Assembly (NCBI GenBank): GCA_014841595.1
Contig: JACYUE010000001.1
Coordinates: forward strand, 2,344,996 to 2,408,995
Source: Oxalobacteraceae sp. CFBP 8761
Lineage (GTDB): Bacteria; Pseudomonadota; Gammaproteobacteria; Burkholderiales; Burkholderiaceae_D
Direction: 5' to 3'
Length of the DNA: 64,000 nt
Shown: one piece after another, positions 27,787 through 37,705 of the stretch
Layout of the letters: every line of letters begins with the position of its first letter
How positions within the stretch are numbered: position 1 is the stretch's first letter
The notes under the pieces: generated by a model
What the model was told of the DNA's origin: nothing
The model's input: the letters and a program-made list of their open reading frames with translations, nothing else
Database searches by the model: none
Program-made: the position numbers and the translations under genes

Positions 27787-28374
27787 CTATTTTCCGTAAG
27801 CGATCGCATCCTCGAGACGGTCATTCCCCCAGAACATCTCGTCGCCAACGAAAAACATGGGTGCGCCAAAGATGCCGCGGGCCTGGGCATCAGCTGTACG
27901 AGCACGCAGCGCGGCCTTGCACGCATCCGTTTTCGCTGCCGCAATGATCTCTGCACTGTCAGCGCCAAGTCCTGCGAGAATCCCGGCCAGCACCGCCTCG
28001 TCGCCAATGTCGCGGTCGTCCGCGAAATTGGCCAGCATGACCTGTTCACAGAAACCTTCAAGCCAGCATGTGCCTTCGCCCTGTAGTGCGATGCGCGCGG
28101 CAAGCAGCGCATTACGGGGAAATACGGAAGGGCGCTGCCAGCGCAAGCCGTATTTGACGCACTGGCGGCGCATGTCACGCCATACGTAATCCCCTTTCAG
28201 CGTCTGCAGCACGAATGGCGACGTCCCCCACCCCAACGACTTGAAGATCGGGCCGAGCATGAACGGCTTCAGCTCGACACCCAGGTTGGCAGCGGCCGCC
28301 GCGCGCCGTATCCGCATCATGCTCAGGTAACTATAGTTGCTGCCGAAATCGAACCAGAATTCGATGGTGTTCAT
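27787..28374 (-). CDS. DsbA-family isomerase (2-hydroxychromene-2-carboxylate isomerase-like)
   Basis: The 195-residue protein begins MNTIEFWFDFGSNYSYLSM, the N-terminal strand and SNYSYL-type motif of kappa-class GST/HCCA isomerases, which isomerise aromatic catabolic intermediates using glutathione. The helical insert and the C-terminal thioredoxin half (RGIFGAPMFFVGDEMFWGNDRLE) fit the family. No CXXC redox motif is present, which argues against a thiol oxidase. No aromatic pathway genes are near. The gene sits between two copies of the same palindromic repeat. The substrate is unknown. Confidence 0.8.
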   Translation of the reverse strand: MNTIEFWFDFGSNYSYLSMMRIRRAAAAANLGVELKPFMLGPIFKSLGWGTSPFVLQTLKGDYVWRDMRRQCVKYGLRWQRPSVFPRNALLAARIALQGEGTCWLEGFCEQVMLANFADDRDIGDEAVLAGILAGLGADSAEIIAAAKTDACKAALRARTADAQARGIFGAPMFFVGDEMFWGNDRLEDAIAYGK

Positions 28375-28611
28375 TTAGCGTGGACCCTGTGAGTCGAAGA
28401 TGAAAAGGCAACGGTTCTCGATACTCTCACGGGGAGGAGTATCGGTCGGCGTGGCAGGATGGGTGAATGCCGCGTGGGGCGCATGGCATGGCATGTCGGT
28501 GGCCGAGTCGTATTGCTTGAAAAGCAGCACCTCATCGAACTGCATCTCCTGGAGATCGATTCAGGCGTGGGCCGGGTTGTACAGCACTTCGAGGACTTCG
28601 ACCACACCGGC

Positions 28612-28717
28612 GGGGTCAGGTCCGACATTCAGGCACGGGCTTAACAAGATGCCTGTTTAATGATGCCTGGTTGAAGGTACTAGGAAGAGTTCGTGTCCAA
28701 ATGTCAGACCTGACCCC
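28612..28717. repeat. Palindromic repeat, family A, copy 3 (106 bp)
   Basis: The arms are GGGGTCAGGTCCGACATT on the left and ATGTCAGACCTGACCCC on the right, one mismatch from copies 1 and 2. The right end is followed by a tandem duplication of CTGACCCCGGCTA. The region 28375-28611 to its left has no convincing gene; short plus-strand frames there lack homologues I recognise. Confidence 0.78.
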
Positions 28718-28800
28718 GGCTACTGACCCCGGCTACTCAGGCTACCGCAAGCTTGTGCCACAAGGCGCACCGATGCACTCGTGCGGTGACGCCTTCCAGC

Positions 28801-28905
28801 GTGCACTCAAACTGTCCCCAGAAGGGAACAGCAAGCTTCTACAACGTCGAGGTCAACGGCAAAGTCAACAAGGATGCGGCCTGGCCGTATGCCACACCGC
28901 CGTGA
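28801..28905 (+). pseudogene. Remnant of a DUF427-type protein gene
   Basis: From 28813 the frame reads CPQKGTASFYNVEVNG and then KVNKDAAWPYATPP before a stop at 28903. This resembles the second half of the small DUF427 domain, whose usual pattern is CPWKGTASYY followed by NPDAAWYYP. The normal N-terminal half and the ending (AFWKG) are missing or out of frame. It lies 84 bp beyond repeat copy 3. The match is from memory of the family pattern, so moderate confidence. Confidence 0.5.
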
Positions 28906-29010
28906 GCCCAGGCCTGCCTCACCGCGGCATTCCTGGGACAGCATAAGCGGGCTCGAAACGCGTCCCGCTTATCATGCTAGAGTTGATTGCCGAATCAAAC
29001 AACCAGCGCC

Positions 29011-29601
29011 ATGCCCCATATTGCTGTTGACGTCAATAACGTGCGCATTACGACAATCAATCTGGCCTCAGCGCGCCTCATGAATGTGTCCGTGCATGGG
29101 GCGCTCGACCGGGCATTGAAAGCAACCATCGATGCGATGGGCGGTCGTTACGAAGAAGGCAGCTGCGGCCATTTGACCTGGTTGATCGACCATCCCCTGC
29201 AGCCGGGAGACATCGTCCGCGTCCACCTGAACCAGCATGACGCGAAGGGCGATGCCGGCAAGACGTTCGAGGAACTGTTCCCTGACGAGCCGCCATCGAC
29301 CCAGACCGATTTTTCGATCTCCGACACGATGGCCGCTGAAATCCGCGCCAGGCCACGCCTCCATGCGGCATTCGAGGTGCAGGCATCGACATCGGCCGGG
29401 CAACAGGCAACTGCCACCAGCGACGAACGCAATACTGACTTCAGATTCAGCGTGCTATGGGATCACTTCCAGCCGGACGAGGCCCGGATCCACCTCGCAA
29501 CCTACTGCCTCGATCATGTGCTGGCCCGCATGGCGGGAACGACGCATCTGCAAACGACGATCCGCGCAGGCGAGACTGCGACGTTCTCACTCGTGGCATG
29601 A
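29011..29601 (+). CDS. Hypothetical protein of unknown family
   Basis: This 196-residue soluble protein begins MPHIAVDVNNVRITTINLAS. It has no signal peptide, membrane segment or motif I recognise. It is mildly acidic and alternates strand- and helix-like stretches (YEEGSCGHLTWLIDHPLQPGD, DFRFSVLWDHFQPDEARI). The ATG at 29011 is preferred over a TTG at 28987. No good ribosome-binding site is seen. It converges with the esterase gene, 14 bp away. Codon use looks like the neighbours, so it is probably a real gene. Confidence 0.6.
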   Translation: MPHIAVDVNNVRITTINLASARLMNVSVHGALDRALKATIDAMGGRYEEGSCGHLTWLIDHPLQPGDIVRVHLNQHDAKGDAGKTFEELFPDEPPSTQTDFSISDTMAAEIRARPRLHAAFEVQASTSAGQQATATSDERNTDFRFSVLWDHFQPDEARIHLATYCLDHVLARMAGTTHLQTTIRAGETATFSLVA

Positions 29602-29615
29602 CAGGCACTGCACCG

Positions 29616-30707
29616 TTATTTGGTCCCCGTCCAACCCAGTTTTTTTCGCACGAACGCGGTCAGCAAGTCCGCATTGGCCTGATGCTGTTTGACGCGCGGA
29701 TGCTGGCCGTAGCCGGTGAACGGGAAGAACAGCGTATCGATGCGCGCGTCACCTGATGCGCGCAGGTTCGCCACCGCCGACTTGACGTAGCCCGGCCACA
29801 CGGAACCGGCACGGGTCGCGTCCATGCTCCCCAGCGCGCAGACGATGTACGCTTTCGGATACAGCGCGCGCACGCGGGCAACGAACGCCTGGTACGCCGC
29901 GATCCGCTGCGCATCCGTCGGTTCCGGCTGCAGCTTGTGATCGCGCCCGATCAGCCAGCTGTCGTTCTGCATCAGGTTGATGACGACGACGTCAGGCGTC
30001 CAGCGCTTGAAGTCCCAGCGGCTGTCGTTGTCGCCGACGGCATTGATCTGGTCATAAAAATCCGGCATCGTGAACGGGAACCAGCTGATCATCACGCCGA
30101 TGCCGCTTTGCGACGTGATGTGCGCTTCGGCGCCGAGCTGGCGCGCTGCGATTGACGCATACGATTGGTAGTTGTTCTTGTCCTTGCCCAGATCGTCCCG
30201 CCCATCATCGGGCGCTTCGTTGCCCATGCCGCTCGTGATCGAATCGCCGAAGAACTCGATCCTGCGCGTCGGCCGTGGGGGCGGCGGCGCCAGCGTCGCC
30301 TTGTCATCGAGCTCGATGCCCTTGAAGACGGTGGCGCCCTCCTCGCCCTCGGTGCGTTTGGTCAGCAGAAAACGGTGCGCGCCCGCTGCCAGGCCATTGG
30401 CGACCAGATAGGTCTTGCTGCCCTTCTCCAGCTGCAGAATGACGGGCCGCGCGGTGTCGCCATCGACGAACACATTGAAGTAATTTTTGCCGTGCTGGTC
30501 GTCGAGCACGATCGCGAGCGACGTCCCGGTAAAGTTGCCGGCAATCGACGTACCGGGCCAGCTCAGAACGGGCGCCTTCACATCGGTCATGTCCACGCGG
30601 CCCGTATAGGCCAGGTTAGGATGATCCGCCGCGATCTGGTTGGCAGCGCCAGCGGGCGCAAGATGCAGCAAGGCGGCCAGTGCAAGTGAATACGCGAGAT
30701 TTTTCAT
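29616..30707 (-). CDS. Exported SGNH/GDSL esterase, CE2-like (probable acetyl-glycan esterase)
   Basis: The 363-residue protein has a signal peptide (SLALAALLHLAPAGA), an N-terminal beta-sandwich of about 110 residues, then an SGNH hydrolase domain starting FFGDSITSGMGNE, with the catalytic Ser. VINLMQND holds the block III Asn, and QHPRVKQHQANAD the C-terminal Asp/His region. This two-domain order is that of carbohydrate esterase family 2. In this locus it most likely removes acetyl groups from xyloglucan side chains. It is separated from the GH31 gene by a terminator, so it may be expressed less than, or apart from, the enzymes upstream. Confidence 0.85.
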   Translation of the reverse strand: MKNLAYSLALAALLHLAPAGAANQIAADHPNLAYTGRVDMTDVKAPVLSWPGTSIAGNFTGTSLAIVLDDQHGKNYFNVFVDGDTARPVILQLEKGSKTYLVANGLAAGAHRFLLTKRTEGEEGATVFKGIELDDKATLAPPPPRPTRRIEFFGDSITSGMGNEAPDDGRDDLGKDKNNYQSYASIAARQLGAEAHITSQSGIGVMISWFPFTMPDFYDQINAVGDNDSRWDFKRWTPDVVVINLMQNDSWLIGRDHKLQPEPTDAQRIAAYQAFVARVRALYPKAYIVCALGSMDATRAGSVWPGYVKSAVANLRASGDARIDTLFFPFTGYGQHPRVKQHQANADLLTAFVRKKLGWTGTK

Positions 30708-30720
30708 GGATGTCAGTATG

Positions 30721-30751
30721 AAAAAAGCCGGGTGCATGCTGGCACCCGGCT
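30721..30751 (-). terminator. Rho-independent terminator downstream of the GH31 gene
   Basis: AGCCGGGTGC and GCACCCGGCT form a perfect 10-bp stem with a 6-nt loop. On the minus strand a run of six T residues follows. It lies 21 bp after the GH31 stop and just before the esterase gene. Confidence 0.9.
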
Positions 30752-30771
30752 GTTGATAAGCGCCGTAATGA

Positions 30772-33639
30772 TTACAGCTTGATGGTCACCGGCTTGCCGT
30801 CATAGACCACGGTCTTGTCGGCCGCGTCCAGATTCTCCGCCGTCGACACGCCCGGCTTGATGACGCGCACCTTGAACTCGCGCTTCATCGGCATGCCCTT
30901 GTACTGGCCGGCGCGCTCGCCGATCTGCACGACGCCTGTCTTGTCGTCGTAGGCGATGCGGATGCGGCTGGCCTCACCACGCTCGTAGGCATTGGTCACG
31001 CCATCATCTTCGTACAGCGTGGCTTCGCCATTGGCACCCGCGTACACGAACAGCGTGACCGGCGCATCCGGCTTCTCGTCGACGTACTGCGTCACCGGGC
31101 CCGCCGTGATAACTGAGCCGGCCTTGACGAACAGCGGCATGCGCTCACGCGGTGCCTGCACGGTGCGCGTGGCCCCGCCCTTGAAGCGCTCGCCCGTATG
31201 GAAGTCATACCAGTCCGCGCCCGCCGGCAGGTACACCTGGCGCGACGTGGCCTTGTACGCGTACACCGGCGCCACCAGGAACGATGGGCCGAACATATAC
31301 TGGTCCTTGATGTTCTTGACCTTCTCGTCGTGCGGGAAGTCCATCACCAGGCCACGCATCATCGTGCCCGAACCGTAGTGCGTGTCGGCCGCCATCGTGT
31401 AAATGTACGGCATCAGGCGATAGCGCAGCTTCAGGTACCACACCATGTTGTCGCGCATGGTGTCATCGCCATTGGCGATATTGTAGATCTCGCGCTTGAC
31501 CACTTCACCGTGCGAGCGGAACAGCGGCGTGAAGGCGCCGAACTGGAACCAGCGCTGGTTCAGCTCACGCCATTCCTTCATGTCTTCCGGATTGGCTTCG
31601 GCGCGCGAGGTGACGCGGTTTTCCTGGGCCGAGCCCACGTCGCCCGTCTGGTAGCGCACTTCCTGCGCGTAGCCGCCGATATCGTGGGTCCAGTTCGGGA
31701 TGCCCGACATCGACATGTTCGTGCCCGATGCGATCTGGTCGAACAGGTTGTTCCAGCGGCCGACCGTGTCGCCGCTCCACACTGCCACCGAATTGCGCTG
31801 GATGCCGGCAAAGCCTGAGCGCGACAGGATGAACTGGCGCTTGTCCGGCTGGTCGCGCGCCAGGCCATCGGCCATTGCGCCCGTGCTCACCAGGCTGTAC
31901 GGATTGAACGTGATTTCGCCGGCGCCATACACGGTCGGGCCGATCAGTTCCTTGAAGTCTTCCAGGCGGCTGTTGGACAGAACGTCAGGCTCGGTATTGT
32001 CCATCCACCAGGCGTCGAAGCCCAGGTCGACCAGTTTCGTCTTCAGCTGGCGGTAGTAGATGTCGCGCGCTTCCTTGGTATACGGATCGTAGTGGCTGTT
32101 CAGGTAACCCTTGCCGACCCAGTCGCGCGAGCCGTTCTCGACGTTCTTGGTCCACATATAGCCCTTGGACTCGAGCTCCTTGTAGTTGTCGGTATTGGCG
32201 TAGAACTTGCCCCACACCGACAGCATGATGCGCGCGTTCTGCTTGTGCACCGCGTCGACCATGCCCTTCGGGTCCGGGAAGCGCTTCTGGTCGAAATCGT
32301 GCGAACCCCAGCCGTCTTCGGGCCAGTAGAACCAGTCCTGTACGATGTTATCGAGCGGCCAGCCGCGCTTGCGGTACTCGGTCACTGTATCGAGCAGCTG
32401 CTGCTGCGTCTCGTAGCGCTGGCGCGATTGCCAGAAGCCGTACGACCATTTCGGCATCATCGGCTGCTGGCCGGTCAGGTGGCGGTAGCCGGCAATCGCG
32501 CGGTCCATGTTGTCGCCGCTGATCACGTAGTAGTTGATCGCTTCGGCGATCTCGGACGACAGCGTCAGCGAATGGCGCTCCGGCGCCGGCAACGGATTGT
32601 TGTGGGTGATCGCGACCATGCCGCCCGATGGCTTCCACTCCAGGTGCAGCTTGACCGGCTTGTTCTTCGCGAACTTGACTTCGAAGTTGTGGTACCACGG
32701 GTTCCAGCCCATGCGCCAGACATCCATGACCTGCTTGCCGTCGACGGTCAGCGTCGTGTAGTCCGACGAGTACAGCTGCATCTTGTGCACGCCCGGCTTG
32801 TCGCTGCTCATCGTGCCTTCCCAGACCACGCGCACGTCCTTCAGGTCCTTGTGCGGGCCGAGCTCTTTCGGCCAGTTCTCGTCGAGGTCCTTCAGGTACT
32901 GATAATCGATGTCTTTCTCTTGTCGCGTCAGCGCCAGCTTGCCGCCGATGTAGTAGCGGGCCGTCAGGCCTTCGCTCTTGCCATCGACGCCGCGCAGCAC
33001 CAGGTCACGCGACATCAGGTCGTACGGCGTCTGGTCGCCGAAACGCGAGATCGAATTGTTGTCCCACAGGACGCCATAACCCTTGTCGGACACGACGAAC
33101 GGCACCGCGGCGATCATATTGTGCTGCTGGAGCAGCACGTCTTCGCCGTTGTAGTTCATCTGGTTGTTCTGGTGCTGGCCCAGGCCGTAATACGCATCCT
33201 TCGTGCCGTGGTTGAAGCCCTGCTTGATCGCCACGAACGGCTTGCCGCCCACGTTCACGGGCTGCATCGATTCGGAAGCCTGCGCCAGGAAGCGCTTGCC
33301 GTTGGCATCGAAGAAGGCAACCTGGCCATCCTTGAGCGACACGGTGGCGGCGATCTTGCCGGCCTTGAGCTGGACCGTGTCCTTGCCCGGCGTGACGGTG
33401 AAAGCGCAGCTGCTGGCGCACGGTTTGGCCACCGTCATCAGGGATGGCGTGAGCGTCTTGTCGGCCTGGTCAAGCTTGACCACCTGGACGATGTTGTCGC
33501 TCATGAGGTTCAGCCGCACCACCTTGGCGCCGCTGTCTGGACGCACTTCGATACCGGTCGCGGTCTGTTGGAAGGTGCCAGCATCGGCCCCGGTTGCCGC
33601 CAGCATCACTACTGCGGCCGCCACTTGTGTCATACGCAT
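30772..33639 (-). CDS. GH31 alpha-xylosidase with PA14 insert, exported
   Basis: The 955-residue enzyme has a signal peptide (VAAAVVMLAATGADA). The GH31 nucleophile is Asp547 in DAWWMDNTEPD and the acid/base Asp624 in WSGDTVGRW. A PA14-like domain is inserted at about residues 230-370 (MQLYSSDYTTLTVDGK), as in the Cellvibrio xyloglucan alpha-xylosidase. It would remove the non-reducing-end alpha-1,6-xylose from xyloglucan oligosaccharides. The ATG at 33639 has GGAG 8 nt upstream, and a longer frame to 34122 would overlap GH35. It is the fourth gene of the GH74-GH95-GH35-GH31 run. Confidence 0.94.
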   Translation of the reverse strand: MRMTQVAAAVVMLAATGADAGTFQQTATGIEVRPDSGAKVVRLNLMSDNIVQVVKLDQADKTLTPSLMTVAKPCASSCAFTVTPGKDTVQLKAGKIAATVSLKDGQVAFFDANGKRFLAQASESMQPVNVGGKPFVAIKQGFNHGTKDAYYGLGQHQNNQMNYNGEDVLLQQHNMIAAVPFVVSDKGYGVLWDNNSISRFGDQTPYDLMSRDLVLRGVDGKSEGLTARYYIGGKLALTRQEKDIDYQYLKDLDENWPKELGPHKDLKDVRVVWEGTMSSDKPGVHKMQLYSSDYTTLTVDGKQVMDVWRMGWNPWYHNFEVKFAKNKPVKLHLEWKPSGGMVAITHNNPLPAPERHSLTLSSEIAEAINYYVISGDNMDRAIAGYRHLTGQQPMMPKWSYGFWQSRQRYETQQQLLDTVTEYRKRGWPLDNIVQDWFYWPEDGWGSHDFDQKRFPDPKGMVDAVHKQNARIMLSVWGKFYANTDNYKELESKGYMWTKNVENGSRDWVGKGYLNSHYDPYTKEARDIYYRQLKTKLVDLGFDAWWMDNTEPDVLSNSRLEDFKELIGPTVYGAGEITFNPYSLVSTGAMADGLARDQPDKRQFILSRSGFAGIQRNSVAVWSGDTVGRWNNLFDQIASGTNMSMSGIPNWTHDIGGYAQEVRYQTGDVGSAQENRVTSRAEANPEDMKEWRELNQRWFQFGAFTPLFRSHGEVVKREIYNIANGDDTMRDNMVWYLKLRYRLMPYIYTMAADTHYGSGTMMRGLVMDFPHDEKVKNIKDQYMFGPSFLVAPVYAYKATSRQVYLPAGADWYDFHTGERFKGGATRTVQAPRERMPLFVKAGSVITAGPVTQYVDEKPDAPVTLFVYAGANGEATLYEDDGVTNAYERGEASRIRIAYDDKTGVVQIGERAGQYKGMPMKREFKVRVIKPGVSTAENLDAADKTVVYDGKPVTIKL

Positions 33640-33686
33640 TTGTCGATCTCCTGTTGTGTACTTTTTATGTTTATTACTTGTTATGC

Positions 33687-35372
33687 CTACTCGGTATAGG
33701 TGCCCAGCCGGACCTTGAGGACGGTCGGCGTGGCCGGCAAGTTCAGGCCGTAATCGGTCTGGTCGCCATTCCAGTTGCGCTCCATGACCCATGTGCCATT
33801 CGCGTCGAAGCGCCCTTCTTCGACCCGTGCCAGCATCGACGGCTTGCCGTAGTTGGCGCCGCTGCCGGAGAGCTTCACGCGCGCCTGCTGGCCGACGATG
33901 ACGAATTCGTTGTCGCCGATCTGCGCGAACGCGACGCCGCCACCCGGCTGCTCGGTGCCCGACTGGTACTCGTTCTTGTCCTTCAGGTACTGGCGCTCGC
34001 CGAACTGAAACTCGCGGAACGACACGTTCGCCGTCCAGCCCTGCATGGCCACCGTCTGCGCGGCGCGGTCGTCGCCCTCGGCCACGCCGTAGGTACGGCC
34101 TTCGAAGGCCCAGCGCGCCCACTGGCGCGTCATCGGCGCGAACACGCCGTACACCTTGGCGAATGGTTCGACCATCCGCTTGTCGGTGTGCTTGGCGCCC
34201 AGTGGGTAGTTGCTGTAGTCGGCGTAATCCAGGCCGAACGGCGCCACACCGATCGCGCCCATGCCCAGGGCCTGGTACACATAGCGCGCGTAGCCGGGCG
34301 CGTTGCCCATTTCCGGGATCATCAATGGGTTGTCGGGCCGCTGGAACGACTTGAGGACCGCCGTGACTTTTTTCGATTCCGGCATGTAGATGTCCGGCGC
34401 AGCGAAGTCAATATGAGGAGCGGCCACTTTATAAATGTCGAGGACGTCATAGGTTGGCCCGCCACTGGCGAAGCCCCCGCCGTCCTTCCACAGTGCTGCC
34501 GGTTTGCCGTCCAGCGCCGGTTCGCGCAGCGCATTGTTGACGAACATCGGCAAGTCGTAGACCGCGCGGCCGGCCTTGGCGATCGACTCGATGTAGCTGG
34601 CAATCGCCCAGGAATGGAAGTACTGGGCGGCGTAGTCGCCGTACACCTGGGTCCAGGTGCCACTCGTGACGCCCTGGACCTTCGGCGTCTGGCGCGCCAC
34701 GACGGCGGCCGGCACTGGCTGCGCGAACGCGGCCTGCGCGCGCGCGCCGAAGTCGCGCTCGAAGCCGTAGGTGCCCACCTCGTTCTCGACCTGCACCATG
34801 ATCACGGTGCGGTGCGCACTGTCGATCTTCTTGATGTGCTCCATCATGCGCACGAATGCGCGGCGGTCCAGCGCCAGCGTCTCTTCGCCAAACGGCGAAT
34901 GGCTGTAGACGGTCTTGCCGTCCTTGTCCTTCATGCGCGGAAAGCGCGCGTTGTCGAACTTGACCCACTCGGGCAGGTAGCCGGGCCCCGTGTTCTTCCA
35001 GGTGCCGAACCAGACGATCACGAGCCGGATCTTGTTGTCGCGCGCCTGCTTGACCAGCGTGTCGAGGAAGCTGAAGTCGTAGCTGCCCTCTTTCGGTTCG
35101 ATCTGCTCCCACGCGATCGGCATCTCGAGCGTATTGGCGCCCGCGTCCTTCAGCGCGGCCCAGACCTTCGGCAAGGCCGCCGGGTAATTGCTGGAGTTGT
35201 GGGCCTGGCCCGCCAGCATCGTGAACGGCGCGCCGTCGACGATCAGGGCGTGGCGGCCGTCCTTGCTCTCGAGGCGCGGCAGCTGGGGCGCGGCCAGCAC
35301 GCCGTGCGCCGTCAAGGCCAGGCACAGTGGCGCGAGATGCGTCAGGCTGCGAGCGATCTGGTTCAGCTTCAT
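33687..35372 (-). CDS. GH35 beta-galactosidase, exported
   Basis: The 561-residue protein has a signal peptide ([16 protein letters not shown]). The acid/base is Glu198 in [11 protein letters not shown] and the nucleophile Glu354 in MIPEMGN, both as in GH35. A C-terminal beta domain of the DUF5597 kind follows. The family is found in the Cellvibrio and Xanthomonas xyloglucan loci, where it removes galactose from xyloglucan side chains. It lies between GH95 and GH31 on the same strand with gaps of 29 and 47 bp, consistent with one operon. Confidence 0.93.
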   Translation of the reverse strand: MKLNQIARSLTHLAPLCLALTAHGVLAAPQLPRLESKDGRHALIVDGAPFTMLAGQAHNSSNYPAALPKVWAALKDAGANTLEMPIAWEQIEPKEGSYDFSFLDTLVKQARDNKIRLVIVWFGTWKNTGPGYLPEWVKFDNARFPRMKDKDGKTVYSHSPFGEETLALDRRAFVRMMEHIKKIDSAHRTVIMVQVENEVGTYGFERDFGARAQAAFAQPVPAAVVARQTPKVQGVTSGTWTQVYGDYAAQYFHSWAIASYIESIAKAGRAVYDLPMFVNNALREPALDGKPAALWKDGGGFASGGPTYDVLDIYKVAAPHIDFAAPDIYMPESKKVTAVLKSFQRPDNPLMIPEMGNAPGYARYVYQALGMGAIGVAPFGLDYADYSNYPLGAKHTDKRMVEPFAKVYGVFAPMTRQWARWAFEGRTYGVAEGDDRAAQTVAMQGWTANVSFREFQFGERQYLKDKNEYQSGTEQPGGGVAFAQIGDNEFVIVGQQARVKLSGSGANYGKPSMLARVEEGRFDANGTWVMERNWNGDQTDYGLNLPATPTVLKVRLGTYTE

Positions 35373-35401
35373 GCGGGTTGTCTCCTTCGTGGTGTCGTTT
35401 T

Positions 35402-37705
35402 TTATTTGAACAGCGAGGCAGACACAGTGCGGCTCTGCCCTTGTTTGAGTTCGACTTCGGTCACCCAGGCGCCGTAGCGCAGCTTGACCTTGCCGTCGTT
35501 CGACAGGGCGCGCACGGTGACGTTCTTCAGCAGTCCCTTGCGCCAGACGATGTCGACTTCAAAGCCGCCGCGCGCGCGCAAGCCCTTGACCGAGCCCGTG
35601 GCCCAGGCTTTCGGCAACCCGGGCAAGACCTGGATTTCACCTGCGTGCGATTGCACGAGCATTTCAGCCATCGCGGCGGTGGCGCCGAAATTGCCGTCGA
35701 TCTGGAATGGCGGGTGCGCGTCCAGCAGGTTCGGGTAGGTACCGCCCGCATTGTTATGTTCCGAGAAGATGCCGCCCTGCTCGGCGGCGCGGGCGCCGGG
35801 CGCGGCCAGCACGCCGCGCAGCATGCGGTGGGCGCGTTCGCCGTCGTGCAGGCGGGCCCAGAACGCCATCTTCCACGCCATCGACCAGCCGGTGCCGGCG
35901 TCGCCGCGCGCTTCGAGCGTGCGTTTGGCCGCAGCGGCCAGCTCAGGCGTTTTGACAGGCCCGATCTGGCGCCCCGGGAACAGTGCGAACAGGTGCGACA
36001 CGTGGCGGTGCGTGTCATGCGGCGTATCGAGCACCGGATCGTGTTTTTCGTCCAGCCACTCGAGCAGCTGGCCCCAGCTGCCGATGCGCGGGCCGGCCAG
36101 GCGGTCGCGCAGATTGGTCAACTCGGCGCGCAGTTCGGGATCGATGTCCAGGATGCCGGCCGCTTCGATCGTGTTGTTAAAGAGGTCCCAGACGATCTGC
36201 TGGTCGTAGGCGACGCCGTCTTCGACCGGGCCGTGCTCGGGCGACCAGCCTTGCGGCGCCACCAGGCGTCCGTCGGGCAGCACCTTCAGGTAGTCCTGCC
36301 AGAACGCGGCAGCCTCCTTCATCATTGGATAAGCCGTCTCGCGCAGGAAGCGTTCGTCGCGCGTGAAGGCGTAATGTTCCCAGAAGTGCTGGGCGTACCA
36401 GGCGTTGCCCGTCTTGTTCCACAGGTAGCCCATCGCGCCAAACGGGTTCGATTCGGTGCGCAGTGTCCAGCCGCGAATCGGCGCGCCATCCTTGCCCTTG
36501 AATTCCTGCGCCGTCTGCTGACGCCAGACCGGCGCCAGGCCATTCACGAAGCCGAAGAACGGTTCGGCCAGTTCGGAGAGGTTGGTCACCTCGGCCGGCC
36601 AGTAATTCATCTGGACGTTGATGTTGGTGTGGTAGTCCGCACTCCATGGCGGCGCATAGCTGTTGTTCCACAGGCCCTGCAGATTGGCCGGCAGCGAGCC
36701 GCGCGAACTGGCGGTGAGCAGGTAGCGGCCATACTGGAAATACTGCGCTTCGAGTTCGGGGTCGCCGCCTTCGCGCGTGTAGGCCAACAGGCGCGCGTCG
36801 GTCGGCAGCGCGCGGCGCTCGGCGAGTGTCGGGCCCAGATCGAGCTCGACGCGCTTGAGCAGGCCGCCCAGATCGCGCTCGTGCTCGACGCGCAGCTCGT
36901 CGACGGGGCGCGCGGCGGCCGTGCTCACCTGCTGCGTCACGCGTGCGAGCGGATGGCCGCCTTCAAAGCGGCGCGCCGGATCCATCACGAAGCTGGTGCC
37001 GGCGCCCAACACCAGCGTGACCGAATTTGCATTCGCAAAGCCGATCCGCTTGCCGTCGACGGCCAGCTTGCCGCCGTCGTTGAGCACCTGGACCTGGCTC
37101 GCATACGACATCACGTTCGTGCTCGGGGCCTGGTCGGGCAGCACGAAGCCGGCCAGCGTGCCCGCCGCGTACAGGCGGTTGCCGCTGACGGCCAGGTGGG
37201 CGCCGTGGCGGTCGGTCAATGCGACGCTGCCCGTGTAGCGGCCCGGCTTGTCGGCCGACAGGCGCAGCACGATCACCTGCGCCGGATAGCTGGCCCAGGC
37301 TTCGCGTTTGTAGTTCACGCCGTCGTGCGTGTAAGTGACCATGTGCACGCCACGCACCATGTCGAGCGTGCGGCGGTAGTTGGTCACACCGCTCGCATGG
37401 GCTGGCAGGTCGACCAGCACGTCGCCGAAAGGTTGAAAAGCGCCCATCGTCCTGTCGTCGCCGGTCCAGAGGGTGATGTCGTTGAACTGCAGGTGTTCGC
37501 GGCCCGGCTGGCCGAACACCATGGCGCCGATGCGGCCATTGCCGATCGGGAGGGCTTCCTTCTCCCAGCCGGTGTCGTTGTCCTGCGCGGGCGCGTGGTA
37601 GCGCAAGACGAGGTCGGGAGCGGCCAGCGCGGCGCCGGCAAAGGTCAGGCCGAAGCCAAGGCTGGTGGCGGCAAGCGCCACGCGCAGCGTGTGATTCAAG
37701 GTCAT
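35402..37705 (-). CDS. GH95 alpha-L-fucosidase, exported
   Basis: The 767-residue enzyme has a signal peptide and the GH95 start pattern ([16 protein letters not shown], then [11 protein letters not shown]). An (alpha/alpha)6 barrel follows, with [12 protein letters not shown] and [17 protein letters not shown] typical of the family. It would remove alpha-1,2-fucose from fucosylated xyloglucan side chains, opening galactose to the GH35 enzyme. Some GH95 members act on galactose instead. The ATG overlaps the GH74 stop as ATGA, so translation is coupled. Confidence 0.94.
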   Translation of the reverse strand: MTLNHTLRVALAATSLGFGLTFAGAALAAPDLVLRYHAPAQDNDTGWEKEALPIGNGRIGAMVFGQPGREHLQFNDITLWTGDDRTMGAFQPFGDVLVDLPAHASGVTNYRRTLDMVRGVHMVTYTHDGVNYKREAWASYPAQVIVLRLSADKPGRYTGSVALTDRHGAHLAVSGNRLYAAGTLAGFVLPDQAPSTNVMSYASQVQVLNDGGKLAVDGKRIGFANANSVTLVLGAGTSFVMDPARRFEGGHPLARVTQQVSTAAARPVDELRVEHERDLGGLLKRVELDLGPTLAERRALPTDARLLAYTREGGDPELEAQYFQYGRYLLTASSRGSLPANLQGLWNNSYAPPWSADYHTNINVQMNYWPAEVTNLSELAEPFFGFVNGLAPVWRQQTAQEFKGKDGAPIRGWTLRTESNPFGAMGYLWNKTGNAWYAQHFWEHYAFTRDERFLRETAYPMMKEAAAFWQDYLKVLPDGRLVAPQGWSPEHGPVEDGVAYDQQIVWDLFNNTIEAAGILDIDPELRAELTNLRDRLAGPRIGSWGQLLEWLDEKHDPVLDTPHDTHRHVSHLFALFPGRQIGPVKTPELAAAAKRTLEARGDAGTGWSMAWKMAFWARLHDGERAHRMLRGVLAAPGARAAEQGGIFSEHNNAGGTYPNLLDAHPPFQIDGNFGATAAMAEMLVQSHAGEIQVLPGLPKAWATGSVKGLRARGGFEVDIVWRKGLLKNVTVRALSNDGKVKLRYGAWVTEVELKQGQSRTVSASLFK

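Noticed and set aside
28400..28660. 86-codon plus-strand frame between the isomerase and repeat copy 3
   Set aside because: It runs into the repeat, lacks a ribosome-binding site and resembles no protein I recognise.
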